DNA of 64,000 bases from Arbacia lixula (Eukaryota; Echinodermata; Echinoidea; Arbacioida; Arbaciidae): assembly GCA_963669155.1 (NCBI GenBank), contig OZ022576.1, forward strand, positions 38,813,307 through 38,877,306. The letters are read 5' to 3'. Each line of letters starts with the position of its first letter. Position 1 is the stretch's first letter. A program made the position numbers and the translations under genes. This document shows, piece after piece, positions 34,488 through 48,500 of the stretch. The notes beneath the pieces are model-generated. The model saw only the letters and a list, made by a program, of their open reading frames with translations. It did not search any database and was not told the origin of the DNA.

Positions 34488-37400
34488 ATGGATGTGTTAT
34501 AGCGACTCGCTAGTTTTGGCTTGGAAGTTGGAAGTGGGATATCATGAGGGGCGCATTTCTCTTGCACATAGAGTCCTCATGTTCTCTTTTTTTCTACAGT
34601 GCATGCATGGACTGAAGTGCATGTTGAAGTTGGTGGGCCCCGATGAGAGTGCCTGGTGTGTCAGTATCCATCCATCCAGGCTGGTTGTGAGTAGTAAGCT
34701 TGTAAACTTTTTACAAATGGTGCAGATATTTCTGTGACATTCAGTGATGCGGAGAGCAATATTTGTAATAGTTTTGGCAGTGAACGGTAGCATCTTGATT
34801 TTTTTCTGTATCTATGCAATGCACTATGGTCTAGTTTTTGATATTTCTCTCCTGTATTAATCTCACCTTCCACGCCTGTTAATGCATAGTGCAACGCAAG
34901 CATCGACACAGACACATGAATTATCTCTTTTGATACGAGTTAATCTTACTGATAGATGTCTTACATGCAGGGAGGTATAATTGGTTTGAAATATACATTG
35001 ATTTTATCATAATTCCTGAGCTTTGTGCTGTAAGCTTGGACTCCGTCCAATCTTTTGTCATGAGTCCTGCGACATATCTACCATAAAGCGCCTGCTGCAA
35101 TTGTAGTAACTATGATTATGGGCAGATATCCTTATATTCTATCAAATAAGAACTTACATGTAGGTATATGCACTTCCTTCAGCAGAACAATTGAAACTGT
35201 TTCCTCCTGGTAACTACTGGTTACCTCGTCTGTGTTCACAGATTGTTTTTTTTAAATATGTGAGCCACATTAATGTAATTGTAATTTTGTTGAAGCAAAC
35301 TTTTAATTTTAATGTGTGTTAATTTGATATCACTGTGAAATGCACAATATATTTTGTACCTACATATTTGAATAGTTTGCATTCATGTAGGAGCCACAAC
35401 TGATGAATTTTGGAGATTCCTTGTATAATGGGATTTATAAGATTAAAGTAGCTATTGTCTCATGGGTTTTGTGTATGGGTTTTGTAGTACATGTAGTACA
35501 AAGTATATAAGCATGGTCGTGTATATGTTGTGGTAGTCAGTGCGTTATTTTGTGCAATTGTTGATTTGTAATTTTTATAAAAAGCGAAAATAGCGTTTGA
35601 ATTTTGTTTGTTACAATGCTCTTTCAAACTATAACAGTATGCTTCATAACCATCAAGAAGAAGGGACAATGATCAACTCTAAGTGATAGTACCAAGATAT
35701 TAGATAAACACACATATTTCCTTAATTTCCTCCTGCAATCTTCTTTAAGTGACAAACAGTTTTGAGAGTCAAAATTAAGATTAAATTACAAGTGAACTGT
35801 TACCCTTTGTAACCTATGTACATGTACTTGATTTGTGTAATTGTGTAAACCGCAGACTTCTTATGTAAAGTGTGATATAATCAATTGTTTAAATAATCTG
35901 AAATATCATTGGAAGGGGGTGAGGGTAGATGGGATGGGGGAGGAATGGTGTATTACTCTGAAGGGGATACTTGTAAGTTACAATGGAATTCATCATACCG
36001 GATGTACACATTTCTTTGTGTGACTTTCCCATTGGTAATTTCTGTAACAATAGCTGCTGTAATATCAAACATGTTCCTTCAACCACAAGAATTTTATTCC
36101 AAGTTGGTGCTTGTTAGTTTCAGTAGTTATCACCATACCAAATAAACATTTAGGTTTTGTTTGAATTGTGCAGGTGTTCTATTTATAATATTAATATCTG
36201 TAACAGAAGTTATGGTAAAATCAAACATATTTCTGCAGTTCCATATAAGATTCAACTCTCTTTCTCAGAAGCTTTTTGGGCATCAGATCATTCAGAGTTT
36301 ATCAAAGTGTTTTAATGGTCAAGTGTTATAATCGCATTCTTCAATGTGTAACTCGTTTGCACTTCCTGTCTGATGTTTGGTCTGCCATCGTTTTGATGTG
36401 AACCTCTGTAAATTAGTTTGAGATAGTATCATTAGTAATACACAATGTACATAACATTTCATTTCAAGTATATAATCATATATGTAGTGTAGTATCTTCA
36501 TCTGGTACAACTCACAGTATTTCCTTGCCCAGCGGAAGACACATGAAAGTTGAGCACATGTCTGTGTCTCTGGTTTCGGTTTGCGTGGTTTGTGTGCAAC
36601 ATACGGACTCATTGTGGCAAGAGGAGAGGTTCATATTCAGATGTAGAATTGTATAGAATTATAGTGAATTGGAGATATGAAGCAGTCATTCTAAAAGTTA
36701 TTTGAAACACTTGCCCAAAGGAATCAGAATGCCTTCATATTTTTCAGTACATTTAGATATATTTTATCGTTTATTAATCCATTCATACTATTACATAACA
36801 TTTCTCCTTCCTTCCCCCTTATTGTGTACTTGTACTTGTTTATCCAATATCAGTGACAACTGATTTTTAAAAAGTGTTGTATTTTGCTTTTGTTTCGAAA
36901 AAAAAATAGAATATACATATCATTTATTGTGTATTGTAGTTCATAACATGAAGTGTTTTTTTACAATGCATTTTTTTTGGAAAGCGATATTTACTTGCTT
37001 TGCGTGTTTCATAATGAGACTCCTGGTATAGAGTGTTGTATGTACCTTAGTGGTGTCACACACATTCAGTACTTTGGGTTGATGCAGGGTGTATGATGGT
37101 CAAGTTATTTGACACCGGACTGTCCTATCCTTTCCATCATGGAATCGGATTAAGCCTTCAGGAATGGAGTTTTGTAAAGAGTTACAGGCATGATTGATCT
37201 GTTGATGTATTGTATTTATTGTGTTTTTTTTTTCTTAAAATGATATCAGGTATGATTGACATATTGATGTATGTATAAAATGAGTTGAAGGATACTAATT
37301 TATGTACTGATAATTTTTGCTCGTCATAGTCAGTAAAAACGGTGGGTTGAGAACTGTCAATGCACATGGTGATATGACTGTACTGTGCATTGATGTAAGT

Positions 37401-38136
37401 TGTCTACCAGATAATTCTGCTCCATGCAACTCTTGATATTCTGCCACAAGACTTATTTGATGATGCTTGAGTGTTTGGTTCCATTCCTCGATATGTCCTG
37501 TATTGCTTTTCTGATAATGTCCTGGGGATGACTAGACTTGATGGTAAAATAAAGTTACATATAGAAAGGTTTTCTTACATGATATGAGTACAATGTATCG
37601 GTTCATTTTAAACAAAGGCATCTTCCATGCATTTTGGGTTCGATATACAGTAGTACTTCTTGTTTTGGCGGACCCATATGCTTTACTTTATTTTATGGTC
37701 TTTCCCTAGACACTGGAAAGAAAAACAAAGTAAGGCCAGTATTGGAAATTTTGAAAGAATGCATGCATTCAATCTGTGGGAAAATCAGTCTGCGTGTTTA
37801 ACAAAGTGGGCATGTTGTCCTGCAACTAGTGTATTATTGTGGTGCAGATTTTATTAGCATTTCCCATATCTGGAAGACTGTCATAGAATAAACAACATAT
37901 TACTTTGATTTGTAATCATGTGGGAAATAATTGATTGATGGTATATTCTACGAATATGCCTATCGTTGACTCAAGGTTTGAATAAATAAAGGGGCGTCTC
38001 TTCAGCGGCTGTAAATATAAAAGTACATCTTTGTTGATTTAGGAAGTATTAAATACATGTATGAATGATTGCATTCATAACGTCACAAATTTGTTTGTGT
38101 TTGCTTTTGTTCCGATTCCGACAACTCCGACGACCA

Positions 38137-38305
38137 GGAGGGCGTTTCATGAACGATGTCAGCACTGACCAAATGGTCAGTGCTGACAACTTCAGTGAAA
38201 TCCTCGGTTTTGATTGGCTGAGAGGCACTAGCCTCTGACTGTTACTATGGTAACTGTCGGAGAACGACAGCTTGTCAGACAAAAAATGTTAATGAAACGC
38301 CCTCC
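38137..38305. mobile_element. Foldback MITE with GGAGGGCGTTTCATGAA ends
   Basis: GGAGGGCGTTTCATGAA at the left and TTAATGAAACGCCCTCC at the right enclose secondary hairpins (CACTGACCAAATGGTCAGTG; GTTACTATGGTAAC). Target duplication is not resolved. Confidence 0.75.
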
Positions 38306-38362
38306 AGGGCTTTCCTGGTTTTAATCCTATCAAGATATGAGCTAGAACATGGATTTTCACGC

Positions 38363-38476
38363 CATAGGTTTTCAATTATTGTAACTGATCATCACTGGTA
38401 ACTCCTATGGTAACAGCCAATGAGCTCTCATGTTGCCATGGAACATGATAGTAGTTACAATAAATGAAAACCTATT
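38363..38476. mobile_element. Foldback MITE with ATAGGTTTTCA ends
   Basis: ATAGGTTTTCAATTATTGTAACT at the left is mirrored by AGTTACAATAAATGAAAACCTAT at the right, with a GCCAATGAGCT loop. Weak relatives of the ends and loop are visible at about 9787-9925. Confidence 0.7.
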
Positions 38477-39453
38477 TGCCACATAGCCCTGTAGGTGTTC
38501 AAAAAACTGTTGACACTGTTGAAAAATTGTATAGCATTGTTGTGTTCTGATTTAACCAATTGTTACATACACATGTGGGGATCAAAATTTGTCCAAAAAT
38601 GAAAACCTTAATATTCAAAGGATCACTAAAAGAAAAATGATGAAATGTCACTAAATCTGCATGCTTCTAGAAAATGTGACATTATTTTATTGCATGATAA
38701 TACATTTCAGTTTGATTCGTGCTGTACCATTTTTGAAACTATGTTTCAGAAGTGTCATAAGTGTTTTTTTTGTAAGCACCTATAGTAATTTGAGACAAAA
38801 ACTGTTGATATTAACATCTCACGGTACGGTGGGGGGTACTAGTGGTATAAAAGTATAAAGACTACGGGATCCGTCATCAATAGAATGCTATTCTGCCATG
38901 ATCATGGGTTCCATTCCTGTTGCAATGTCTACCTGCAAGTGCTTATAATAGCATCACATAGCGAGCACATTTCTGACATTAGGAAACGATTATTCCCACA
39001 TGCAAGGTTGCTAGATGGTATTGTGTGAAGACATGTCATGCTCTTGTATGCAGGTGGAGGCAGTCATTGCAATGTTTAAAATGTGCATAAATTCTGGTTA
39101 TTATCCTGCTTATTTCTACCTTTGATGATGTCACAGGGGGAATCCTGAGTTGGAGGATTTTTTGGAGGCGGGGCTTATCAGTGCTGAGAAAAAATAAAGA
39201 AAAATTATTTTAAAATATAGGACACATATTTCCATTGAACAGTTAGTGATTTTGTTATGTATTTATTATGTTGCATCAACATAAGGCGACATACATTTTG
39301 ATGACAGGGGACCTTTAAAATTCCGAGCTCTCTCGGTTATAATATAGTGGCTAATGTGTGCATGTGATACTGTATACATCGTCAGTACATCACTGATGTA
39401 GGACTCAAATAAATGAAATAGAGCGCCATCTACAGAGCAAGGGTTAACAAAAC

Positions 39454-39510
39454 ATGGCAGCGCCCATGCACTCAATGAAAACTGTTGTCTGCTTGCCTTG
39501 GTCACCATGA
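39454..39510 (+). promoter_or_regulatory. Upstream ORF overlapping the HSPBAP1 start codon
   Basis: An ATG with A at -3 and G at +4 starts an 18-codon ORF (MAAPMHSMKTVVCLPWSP) whose TGA at 39508-39510 overlaps the HSPBAP1 ATG at 39507 in an ATGA arrangement. If transcription starts upstream of 39454, ribosomes would meet this good-context ATG first, so the main frame would need leaky scanning or reinitiation. Whether the mRNA includes it is unknown. Confidence 0.5.
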
Positions 39511-42500
39511 ACTTCACGGCTCCGACGGTTTTAAAGGGGCTTCTTGAATCCTGGTCTTGCTCAAGCTGGGGAATTCAGGAAATAGCTGATACACTTGGGG
39601 ACAAAGGTGTTCGTTTTCGCATTGGAGAGAAGACTTTTGATATTCGAGGAAAGCGAGGTAAGAATTAGGCCTAGGGGGAAACCGGAATGTCGACTGGCCA
39701 TGCAGCCGAGAGTTACCCGGGTGCCATCCGCCGGAGTACCGTTGACGTTGAATTATACGCGAGTATTCGCGATCCGGGTAGTTTACACTGCAAGCGATCA
39801 GTCAAGACTTGCCTTTCCCCAGTTTCAAGAACAACACTTGAAATCCTTACCATCTACATTTTGATGTGTTCAGATTATTCCAATAAATATGTGAAAAATA
39901 TATGTTGAACCGAGTTACCTGGCTACAGTTTCACAACAGACAGTCAGTAGTGCATAGTGAAGCCTGAAGGAAATGGAGCTGTCTAAATTTTATGGCACAA
40001 ATGCGGTGAAGTGTATTAATAGTATACACATGATCACGTCATTCTATATGGGAAGGTTCGTAATCCCAAATTTGATGTCCTGTGTAATGTTACCATAGCA
40101 CTGGCGCATCAGCTCAACTGGACAGGAATAACCGTCTCATTCGGGGCATTCTTTATTCGAAATGACATTTTTGGACATACCCCCCGAATAGAGAGGAGCC
40201 AGATGCAATCTCAGCGGATCCAACGTCCTACAGAGACTGATTTTTTGGTCTACAGCTCAACAAACTTCCACAATGTTAAAATAGATAGCATTTTGATTGA
40301 CAGGAATAACCGTCTCATTCAGGGCATTCTTACATCAAATTTTTTTGACATACCCCTGATTAGAGCTGCAGAGGAGCCAGATGCAATCTCGGCAGTCTGC
40401 GAATTCAATGTGAATTGAGAAGATCAATCAATGTTTATTGAGCTTCGTAACTTTCTGCATTAGAAAAGGATGAGGGTCTAGATCACTGCCTATTTTCATG
40501 AATATCTGTGCTTAATTTGTCTGCAATTGTTGATATAGATCTCTACTCAGGGGTATGTAAAAAAAAAATTAATTTAAGAATGCCCTGAATGAGACAGTTA
40601 TTCCTGTCAATCAAAATGCTTTCTATTTTGACATTGTGGAAGTTTGTTGAGCTGATGCGCCAATGCCATGGTAACATTACACAGGACATCAAATTTGGGA
40701 AAACACTAGAATTTTGATCAAAATCACTATCAAATCCAAAAAACTTGAATACATATGTTTGGAGAAAATGTAGATTTTCAAAATTTTAATCTTCAATTAT
40801 GTATTCATTGCTACTCTGAAATGCATCAATGTACTTTGTGGAAAGGAAACATTGACTGACTGCGACTACGTAACTGATTGGCAAAGGGATACATCACCAT
40901 ACTACAGTTTATAGAGTACTACCTGGTACTCAGTCCAAAAATATTGTTTTGTGACTGGATTGAATATAAGTACCAATATCGATATCCCAAGTATGCACAT
41001 GTTGGGGCTTAATTAAGTAAATCATATTTCTAACATCATACCTGTATGTACACAGAAATGATTATCAGAACAGCATTTCATCTGTTAACATTTCACAATC
41101 ATGCCAGAAGTTACCACTGGGCATAAAAGCCTTTCACACAAAATATATTTAACTCCCTAAACTGCATGATTTCTCCAGTATCATTATGTTAATACTGAAT
41201 GATAGGTAAAATCAAAGAATCTTCCTTGTACATGTACCAGGTGTGCAGTTTGAAGGTGACTGCAGATATGAGGAGGCGACTATGTCAGACTTTTGTGAGT
41301 GGTGCCAGCAGGAAGGCAGTCCAAAGACAGGTCAGTAGCAGCCTCTGACAGAGCAGTTTTTTTAAGACAAAGAAGCCATTTGCAAAATTCATGAAACACA
41401 GCAGGAATCGGAAATAAACCCTGACAAAAAAGTGTATGAAATTTCACAGTCATAGCTTCACCAACCTTTTCAGGAAAACGAAGCTTATCCATCATTACCT
41501 TTGAAATGTAATGATCATGGTCTACATTCATATGCTGTTTTGCAATGTATGCTCAGCTTGCAACGCTTGCCTCAATGCAGCACTGTGTATTGCAAAAACC
41601 CTTGATGTGTGGTGTTGCGTCTTGGGGTGTCCGGTCTCTAGCATATACAGTAAAGGTTTGGGGACGACACGTCAAAAGCCTGGACTAAATATTAATACAA
41701 TTCTGCTCACAGGTACTTTCCAGTTCTATGATTGCGAAGTAAGTTTTCATACATCATTTTCTTCCATTTTCTGTATTTTTTTGACCTGCAAATTTTTTTT
41801 TTTAAATGGAATGCTCTCCCAATTGCACTGAGTGCTTGTCCCATTCTTCCCCCATCCTTTGTGCCTACACAACAGCTCAAAGGAATTGGCATAGGGAAAG
41901 GGACGGAACCGCAGTTTTGAACCGCGGTATATTTTGTCCAGTTCAGCATGAAACACAATGCTTTTTAGGCTAAAGCATCATGTTTCATGCTGAACTGGAC
42001 AAAATATACCGCGGTTCAAAACTGCGGCTCCTTCTCTTTCTTCCCTTTCCCTTTCCCTATGCCAATTCCTTTGAGCTGTAGTGTATGTCAGTATATAAGA
42101 TGTGTAAGACAAGAAGTATGGTGCTGTATCTTCAATTTGATTTATTTATGTTTGTTTGTCTCAAATGCTGGTGTCGTTTTAAGAGTAGGATGTCAATTCA
42201 GAATCATAATATATTTTTTGAAGCCATACTACATTAGTCAGTGTCCCATCACCTATGTTCCATGTAGGCCTACCATGTGTACATACATGTGCTGTACATC
42301 CTTCTATGGAACAGTTTATATTAGTTTAAGATCATTTGAATGTCATGTGAGTTTCATTTCCTGTCATGCTCTCCACAAAATCCAACAGGCCATCATTCAA
42401 CGCCAGGCACAATATGTAAAAGGTGATCACGTTTTTATGCTTGAAGTATTTGATTAATTTCCCCTTCTGTTTTTATAGGAAATCATACAAATATGAAGCG

Positions 42501-45500
42501 ATATCCAGAAACCACAATCCTAGGATGTCACGCAAGTCCTGATAATATCGTTAGGGTTGCTATATCAAAAATTTTCTCTGAGCAGTTATTTCTATTCTAC
42601 GATCTACCTCACTAATCCCCTTACTAAAAACCAAACAATTTAAATGCAGTTGATGCACATATATGCCAGCACATTTTATGTGCTTTTTTAAAAATTTTTA
42701 ATGTGTTGCGAGTCACAGTGGAATGGCCAATGTGGAGAAAACTTTTAAGAAATGTAATTGTTTGCATTGTGTAGTGATCCATGTATGTTTTTATCATACA
42801 AAATGCCTGTAGCTCAAGGAGCTCCAAAGCAGTGTGCAGTCCGGGATTCTCTCGCCCAAGGAAGAGGGGCATCCAATCCCCTGATGGCGTATGATCGTGC
42901 CACCCACTGGTGCTACGCAGATTATAAATATATGGCACAACTCTTCAGTCATTGCCCTAGTCTGCTTGAGGTATGGCAGAAAGAACACTATATTTTTAGC
43001 ATTGATAGCATTTCATTGAATGATGAATATATCTCCTCACATTTTATTTGCAGCGTTATTTGCCAGGAGTATGGCAACAATCATCCATTGAGAAAAGGGA
43101 TGCAAAAATATTCTTCCTGGAAATAAGTACATTTTCTGTCTACAATTCCATATTTATTTTAATGCCAAAAGTATGATAACAGGATATGGGTTTTCCAGGT
43201 TATTGGCAATGCTTCTGTATCTAATGTCTTACAAAGTTGCCCAACTTTCCATAATCAACTAGTTTTTCCTAGAAATGAATACCTACTAGTGCAGTTCCTG
43301 TCTCTTTTTCTTTTGTTGCCAGGAAGTTAGATGGCAAGATGTGGGTTTCCCAGGTTACGATGGTCATGAGAGCACCATATGGATCGGGAGTGAAGGTGCC
43401 AACACCCCGTGTCACCAAGATTCATATGGGTTCAATCTGGTGGCTCAGATAAGAGGCAGGTATAAATCAAGAGATACATGTCTATCATGATGGATTCTAT
43501 AGTCTTTTAATTAATGTTATTTAGATGATCCAATTTTAGATTACTGGTTGCTTATCTTGTATGTTTATTTGTTATATTTTTGTTTTTAAATGAAATAAAA
43601 GTTATGGACCCCAAACCAGTGCCCCAAAACATAAAGGTTTGTGATCAATTGTAAATTTGAAAGACAAATTCTGATTGGTTACTGGTCAGTCTTTTGAACA
43701 AAGAGCGCATGTAACAATGGTGTTGATTGGTCATTGACATTTTTCGATTGAATGCAAACCTTTATGTTACGAGGCCTGATCAGGAAAGTAAACTCAGTCA
43801 CTTTCCTGCAAGAAGCTTCATTATCTTAATTATGTTAACACATTATATTATATCTTTAATCAAATCAAAACGATTTGTGCTATTGAAAGTTTGTATACAA
43901 TTTCAATGTGAAAAGTTTCATTATGTACCTTTGAGCTTATAGACCAAATCAATACAGGTTATTGTACAATATATAACACCAACACCACAGGAAGCATATT
44001 TCAAAGATTACTTGATTGTGCCACTGGCGGTATGGTCTTTCCATTTGTAATCTCGTACAGTGGGCTGGTGACTTTGCAAGAATATGTGATACCGGTAATA
44101 GGTGGACCAAGTGTATTACAGAATGGAGACCATGGTTGGGTTCAAGACACAGGACAGGCAGAAGCTAAGTTGGAGTGATGAGCTCATAAAGTTGATAGGC
44201 ATTAAATGGATAGCAACAGCACATGACAGATATCTTTGGCATCAACATGGAGAAGCCTTTGACCTACAGTGGGCCGATCAAGGCTGATGATGATGATGAC
44301 AGTTTACCTAAACAACCTTCTCTCTATTCCCATTGCTTTTCTGTCGCAGAAAGAAGTGGCACCTGTTTCCCCCGTCTCAATCGGCCCTGATGTATCCCAC
44401 CAGACTCCCCTATGAAGAATCCAGTGTCTTCAGTCAGGTGGACGTCAAGTCACCCGACCTGTCTCAACACCCAAAGTTTGGGCGAGCCACGCCCCATGTG
44501 GTAGTCTTGCATCCAGGAGATGTTCTCTTTGTCCCGAAGCACTGGTGGCACCATGTGGAGAGCCTGGATGTGTCCATCTCCATCAACTGCTGGATGGAGG
44601 CTGTGAGTACCTTGGCCCTGTTTCATAAAGAGGGAGTTGAAATAGATGGCAATCAATTGCAAAGTTCTATCAGTCACAATTCTCCATATATTGCAAAACC
44701 ATCCTTGCTTTTTACTGCAAATCTTAGCTCATAAATGTATAATTCATCAATCATATAGCACCATATGCTCCCACAAGATATGATCAATATCCATGATTAC
44801 CTACATTTTATGATTGTTATCTATGCCATTTTTTTTTGTGATAGAGATTTATGAATGATACCAATCGTATGTTGGATTTATCGATGGTACAATCTGTTGC
44901 AAATTTTTGTGGGCCCTATCCTGCAGAAACCCCTTGGCCCTCTTAGGTTGAGAAATATTCATTTTTTGTTCTCTATCTATGCATTGCAACTGTCTTTACA
45001 TCCATTTGAGTATTGTCAGTCTTTAGGAGAAATGGATAGATGAATACCCAAAATGTTGAGAGTACCGGTAGTCACTTTTAACCTGTCAATATCATGGTCA
45101 AACCCTACAATTTCACTGGTTGTGCCTTCATATTTGACTCAAAAGAGAATTTCATTTGACTTGATACAATATGTGGCGAGAAATGTCTTCATTAGATTTT
45201 TGGTCAGAGATGTTTCAGGTCATATCCGAAAATGTGACTCCTACTGTCATTTAATTTCAAATACTTGACAGAATTTCATCACATATGATAAGATAATGGA
45301 TGACACTAAGTGGACAATAACTGATTAGGTGTTCGTCAGACATGTCAAATGTCAAATGAAATAAAATTAAAATGTGTTCTAGCCCTAATTCAGAATCTTT
45401 TTGAGGCATGTGGCAAGCAAATTATAAGGGTGGCGATACTCCAGTGTTTGTGCTGGAAGGTGAAGGCATACCAGTAAACTGCTTACTGTCAATTCTATTC

Positions 45501-48500
45501 TAGTATGTTGATACCTCAGTACTGTTTGTCTAATGTTTCTAATACTATCAATAACCTTTATATTTCTGATATTTGTCACTGCTATTCAAATCAGCTTGAA
45601 GTTAGGTTATGGTTCCCCTTTAGTTTAAGATGAGCTATGACCTGTACAGGAAATGAAACATCCAAACCCACAGTGTGGGAAGAGCGGATGATAAATGATA
45701 GCAATTAGTAAATGAAGTCAACTTCATATCCTTCATTAAGTTGATGCATCCTGTTGTGTTTTTCCTTGCAGTTGACCTGGGGTGGTATTCTGATGAGACC
45801 GTTTTATCTCTGTTTTAAGTCTGTTGTAACTAATCGGTATTCTGAACACCATTTTATCTCTGTTGTAACTATTGTTTTAACTCTGTTTTAATGTTTGTTT
45901 TATCTCTCTCCCTTTGCCCGCGCATGCCATTGTCATAGTTTGTGCGCATGCGCGTAACTTTTGGCGCAAACAGTGCAACCATATCTGTAACATGGTATTC
46001 TGACGACCGTTTTATCTTCTGTTGTAACTCTGCCCATGTGCAAATGTATGCCTGTGAGATGAAATAGGGTGGATGGTGTTTTAACTTTGTATAGTTATTT
46101 TTGATGAGCTCTTCTCTCGCTACAACTTCAACAACTAATCACTCAACCTCTTCTGCGATTGTCTTGCAGTGTATGGTAAATGGAATTGAAAAAGATCATG
46201 ACGTTTCGTGCGCCGCTGCAACACTTTGTCAGGTGTGATACAAAATTGTAGTGAGTAGGGGTTTAAATATCCTATGGTCAGTGCAGCGTACTAACCGAAA
46301 CCTGCTCATAAATGGTCCAATACTAATTGCCGGTGTATCCGGGTACTTATCAACAATACTATCAACAAAATACTATCAACAAACTACCAACAATAGACTG
46401 CTGATGATGCTCGTATCGTCCGGTGGCAACAAGTTACCGACAAAGGACAAAAGGGACAAAGCCACTGGCTGGTAATTACAGGTGACCAACCAGTCCAAGG
46501 GCCGCTGTATAGGTGCGCATTGTTGGGCGGTAACAATGGCTAGCTTCAAACTAACAACGAGCTGCTATGGCGCATCGATACAAGGTGGTAGGGGAGTGTT
46601 GTGGCAGCGTATCGTACAAATCCAAAATTGAGGGATATCGATCCCGTTGTCTCAATTGAAATTGAGACGGATATTTATGGCTTCCTTTACCCTACCTGTG
46701 TACCAGTGCCATTCTTGGGAGATGTACTTCATTGCATGTTTTCTTTAAAGCTGTTATTTTTGTTCTGTGTTTGTTTCAGCCCCTCCCTAAGCGTAATGAA
46801 TATATAGTGAAGGCAAATTTGTAACCGTATTCACGAAACCTTACTTGCCTACTTAGTTTATAACAAAATGCATGTACCGGTAGCTCTATGCACTTCAGTA
46901 GCTAACTAGGCTTAGTAAGGTTTCATGACTATGGGCCCTCGGCCAGAATGTGCAAGATTTGGGCTGATTGTAAGTTCTATAAAAGTGTCTTTATAGAAGC
47001 AATTAGGTCAAAGCTTATTCATGTAAGTTTTCTTTAAATCCTAAGTCAGTCTGTAATGCTCTCATCAGTGTGATTGAGTGATTTATTTGTCTGCGCAAAC
47101 AATGTAGATACTACCACTGAAGACAAAAAAGAAAGATAGAAATATATTTTCCTTGAAAAGTTAAGTCCTGAGATTTGCTTTCAATCATTGAAACGTTTTT
47201 AGCATGAAATGGTTTATCTCTGTAGAGAAATTCTAGAAAAAGACTTTTGGATCATGGTAAAAAATACACACACACACACAAAAATGAAGAATTGAAGAAT
47301 ATTGAGGAATGTCTATGTCTTTGTTGTGTACACTTTGCATAAACATACATCACAAGCAATGTCAAATGCTCAACTCTGACCTGTACGAAAGAGTGCATGT
47401 CCTGATTTATGCCTGGTTATCATGTAGCTGCTGGGATTTCCATTGAAACAAAGTTTGCAATGTGGATGCTTTTGGCAATGAGGCATCAATTTCTTTTCCT
47501 CCCTAGCACAGATCAGTGATGATGATGATGGATTGCACTCAGCAAGGAGAAATTGCTTACATCTCTTTGTTGCTCACTGCCTCATTATGAGGACTCTGCA
47601 AGCTCACGTCAGATATGGCCAGTCATATTGATGGTGTTTAAAGGGCTATTGGATTAGAAAAACAAGTTCCCACTAATCTGTGTTAAATTATCCACTGAAA
47701 ACAAATTTCACATTTGTTTGCTGGATTCAAGTCTCATTTTGACGAAAATGTGAAAAAACGCACACCTCCAGTGATGTCGGAAAAGTCAAAATGCCATAAA
47801 TGCCAACGGCGTGTATGAAAATCAACAATAGACCATTTTCGTAATGTGTTATAGCATTCACCTGTATCTTGTTATTCATATTCAATGGATGGAATGCACT
47901 TTGAATCTATTAGTTGTTGCTTCTCGGACAAACCTCGGACAAGCTTTGAGGTTGCCATTGGTAACGTATTGTTTGAACGGCGTGAATAAAATATTTTATT
48001 CACGCCGTTGGCATTTATGGCATTTTGACTTTTCTTATGTCACTTGAAGGTGTGCGTTTTGCGAATGTGAAATTCGTTTTTAGTGGATAATTTTACATAG
48101 ATTAGTGGGAACTTAGTTTTCTAATTTAGTAACCCTTTAAATATGTCTTCAAAGCAATTTCACTGAGAGTATTGGTAGCTAATTGTCCCTCGTGTCTCTT
48201 TGGTTTGTTATTTGTAACAGGAGAGCGATCATATAAGTCGTGTTGATGAAGCCATCGTGAAGACTGTAGTGTGTGGGCTGATGTCATTGGCTGGCTCAGA
48301 CGAGGGCGCAGGTGGAAGCCCTCCTCCAGGATCTGAGGGTGGGGCATGGCTTAATCCCACCGAGGTATGTTGCTCATTAAATTAGAACAACCTTTAAAGA
48401 AAAAAGGGGGACCTTGTTATTTTCAACTTCGAACTCAGACTTTTGTCAAAAGAAAAGTCTCTTAAGTAATTTTATTAAAGAAGCCCCAAGCAAGAAGCTT

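Larger units (their letters stand above)
33158..39453. other. CERS1 3' flank and intergenic DNA
   Basis: No conserved exon is seen over 6.3 kb. The proximal part is presumably CERS1 3' UTR. AATAAA-type hexamers occur near 36140, 37550 and 37980, but none can be assigned. Foldback elements lie at 34070-34487, 38137-38305 and 38363-38476. The rest is AT-rich unique-looking sequence. Confidence 0.5.
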
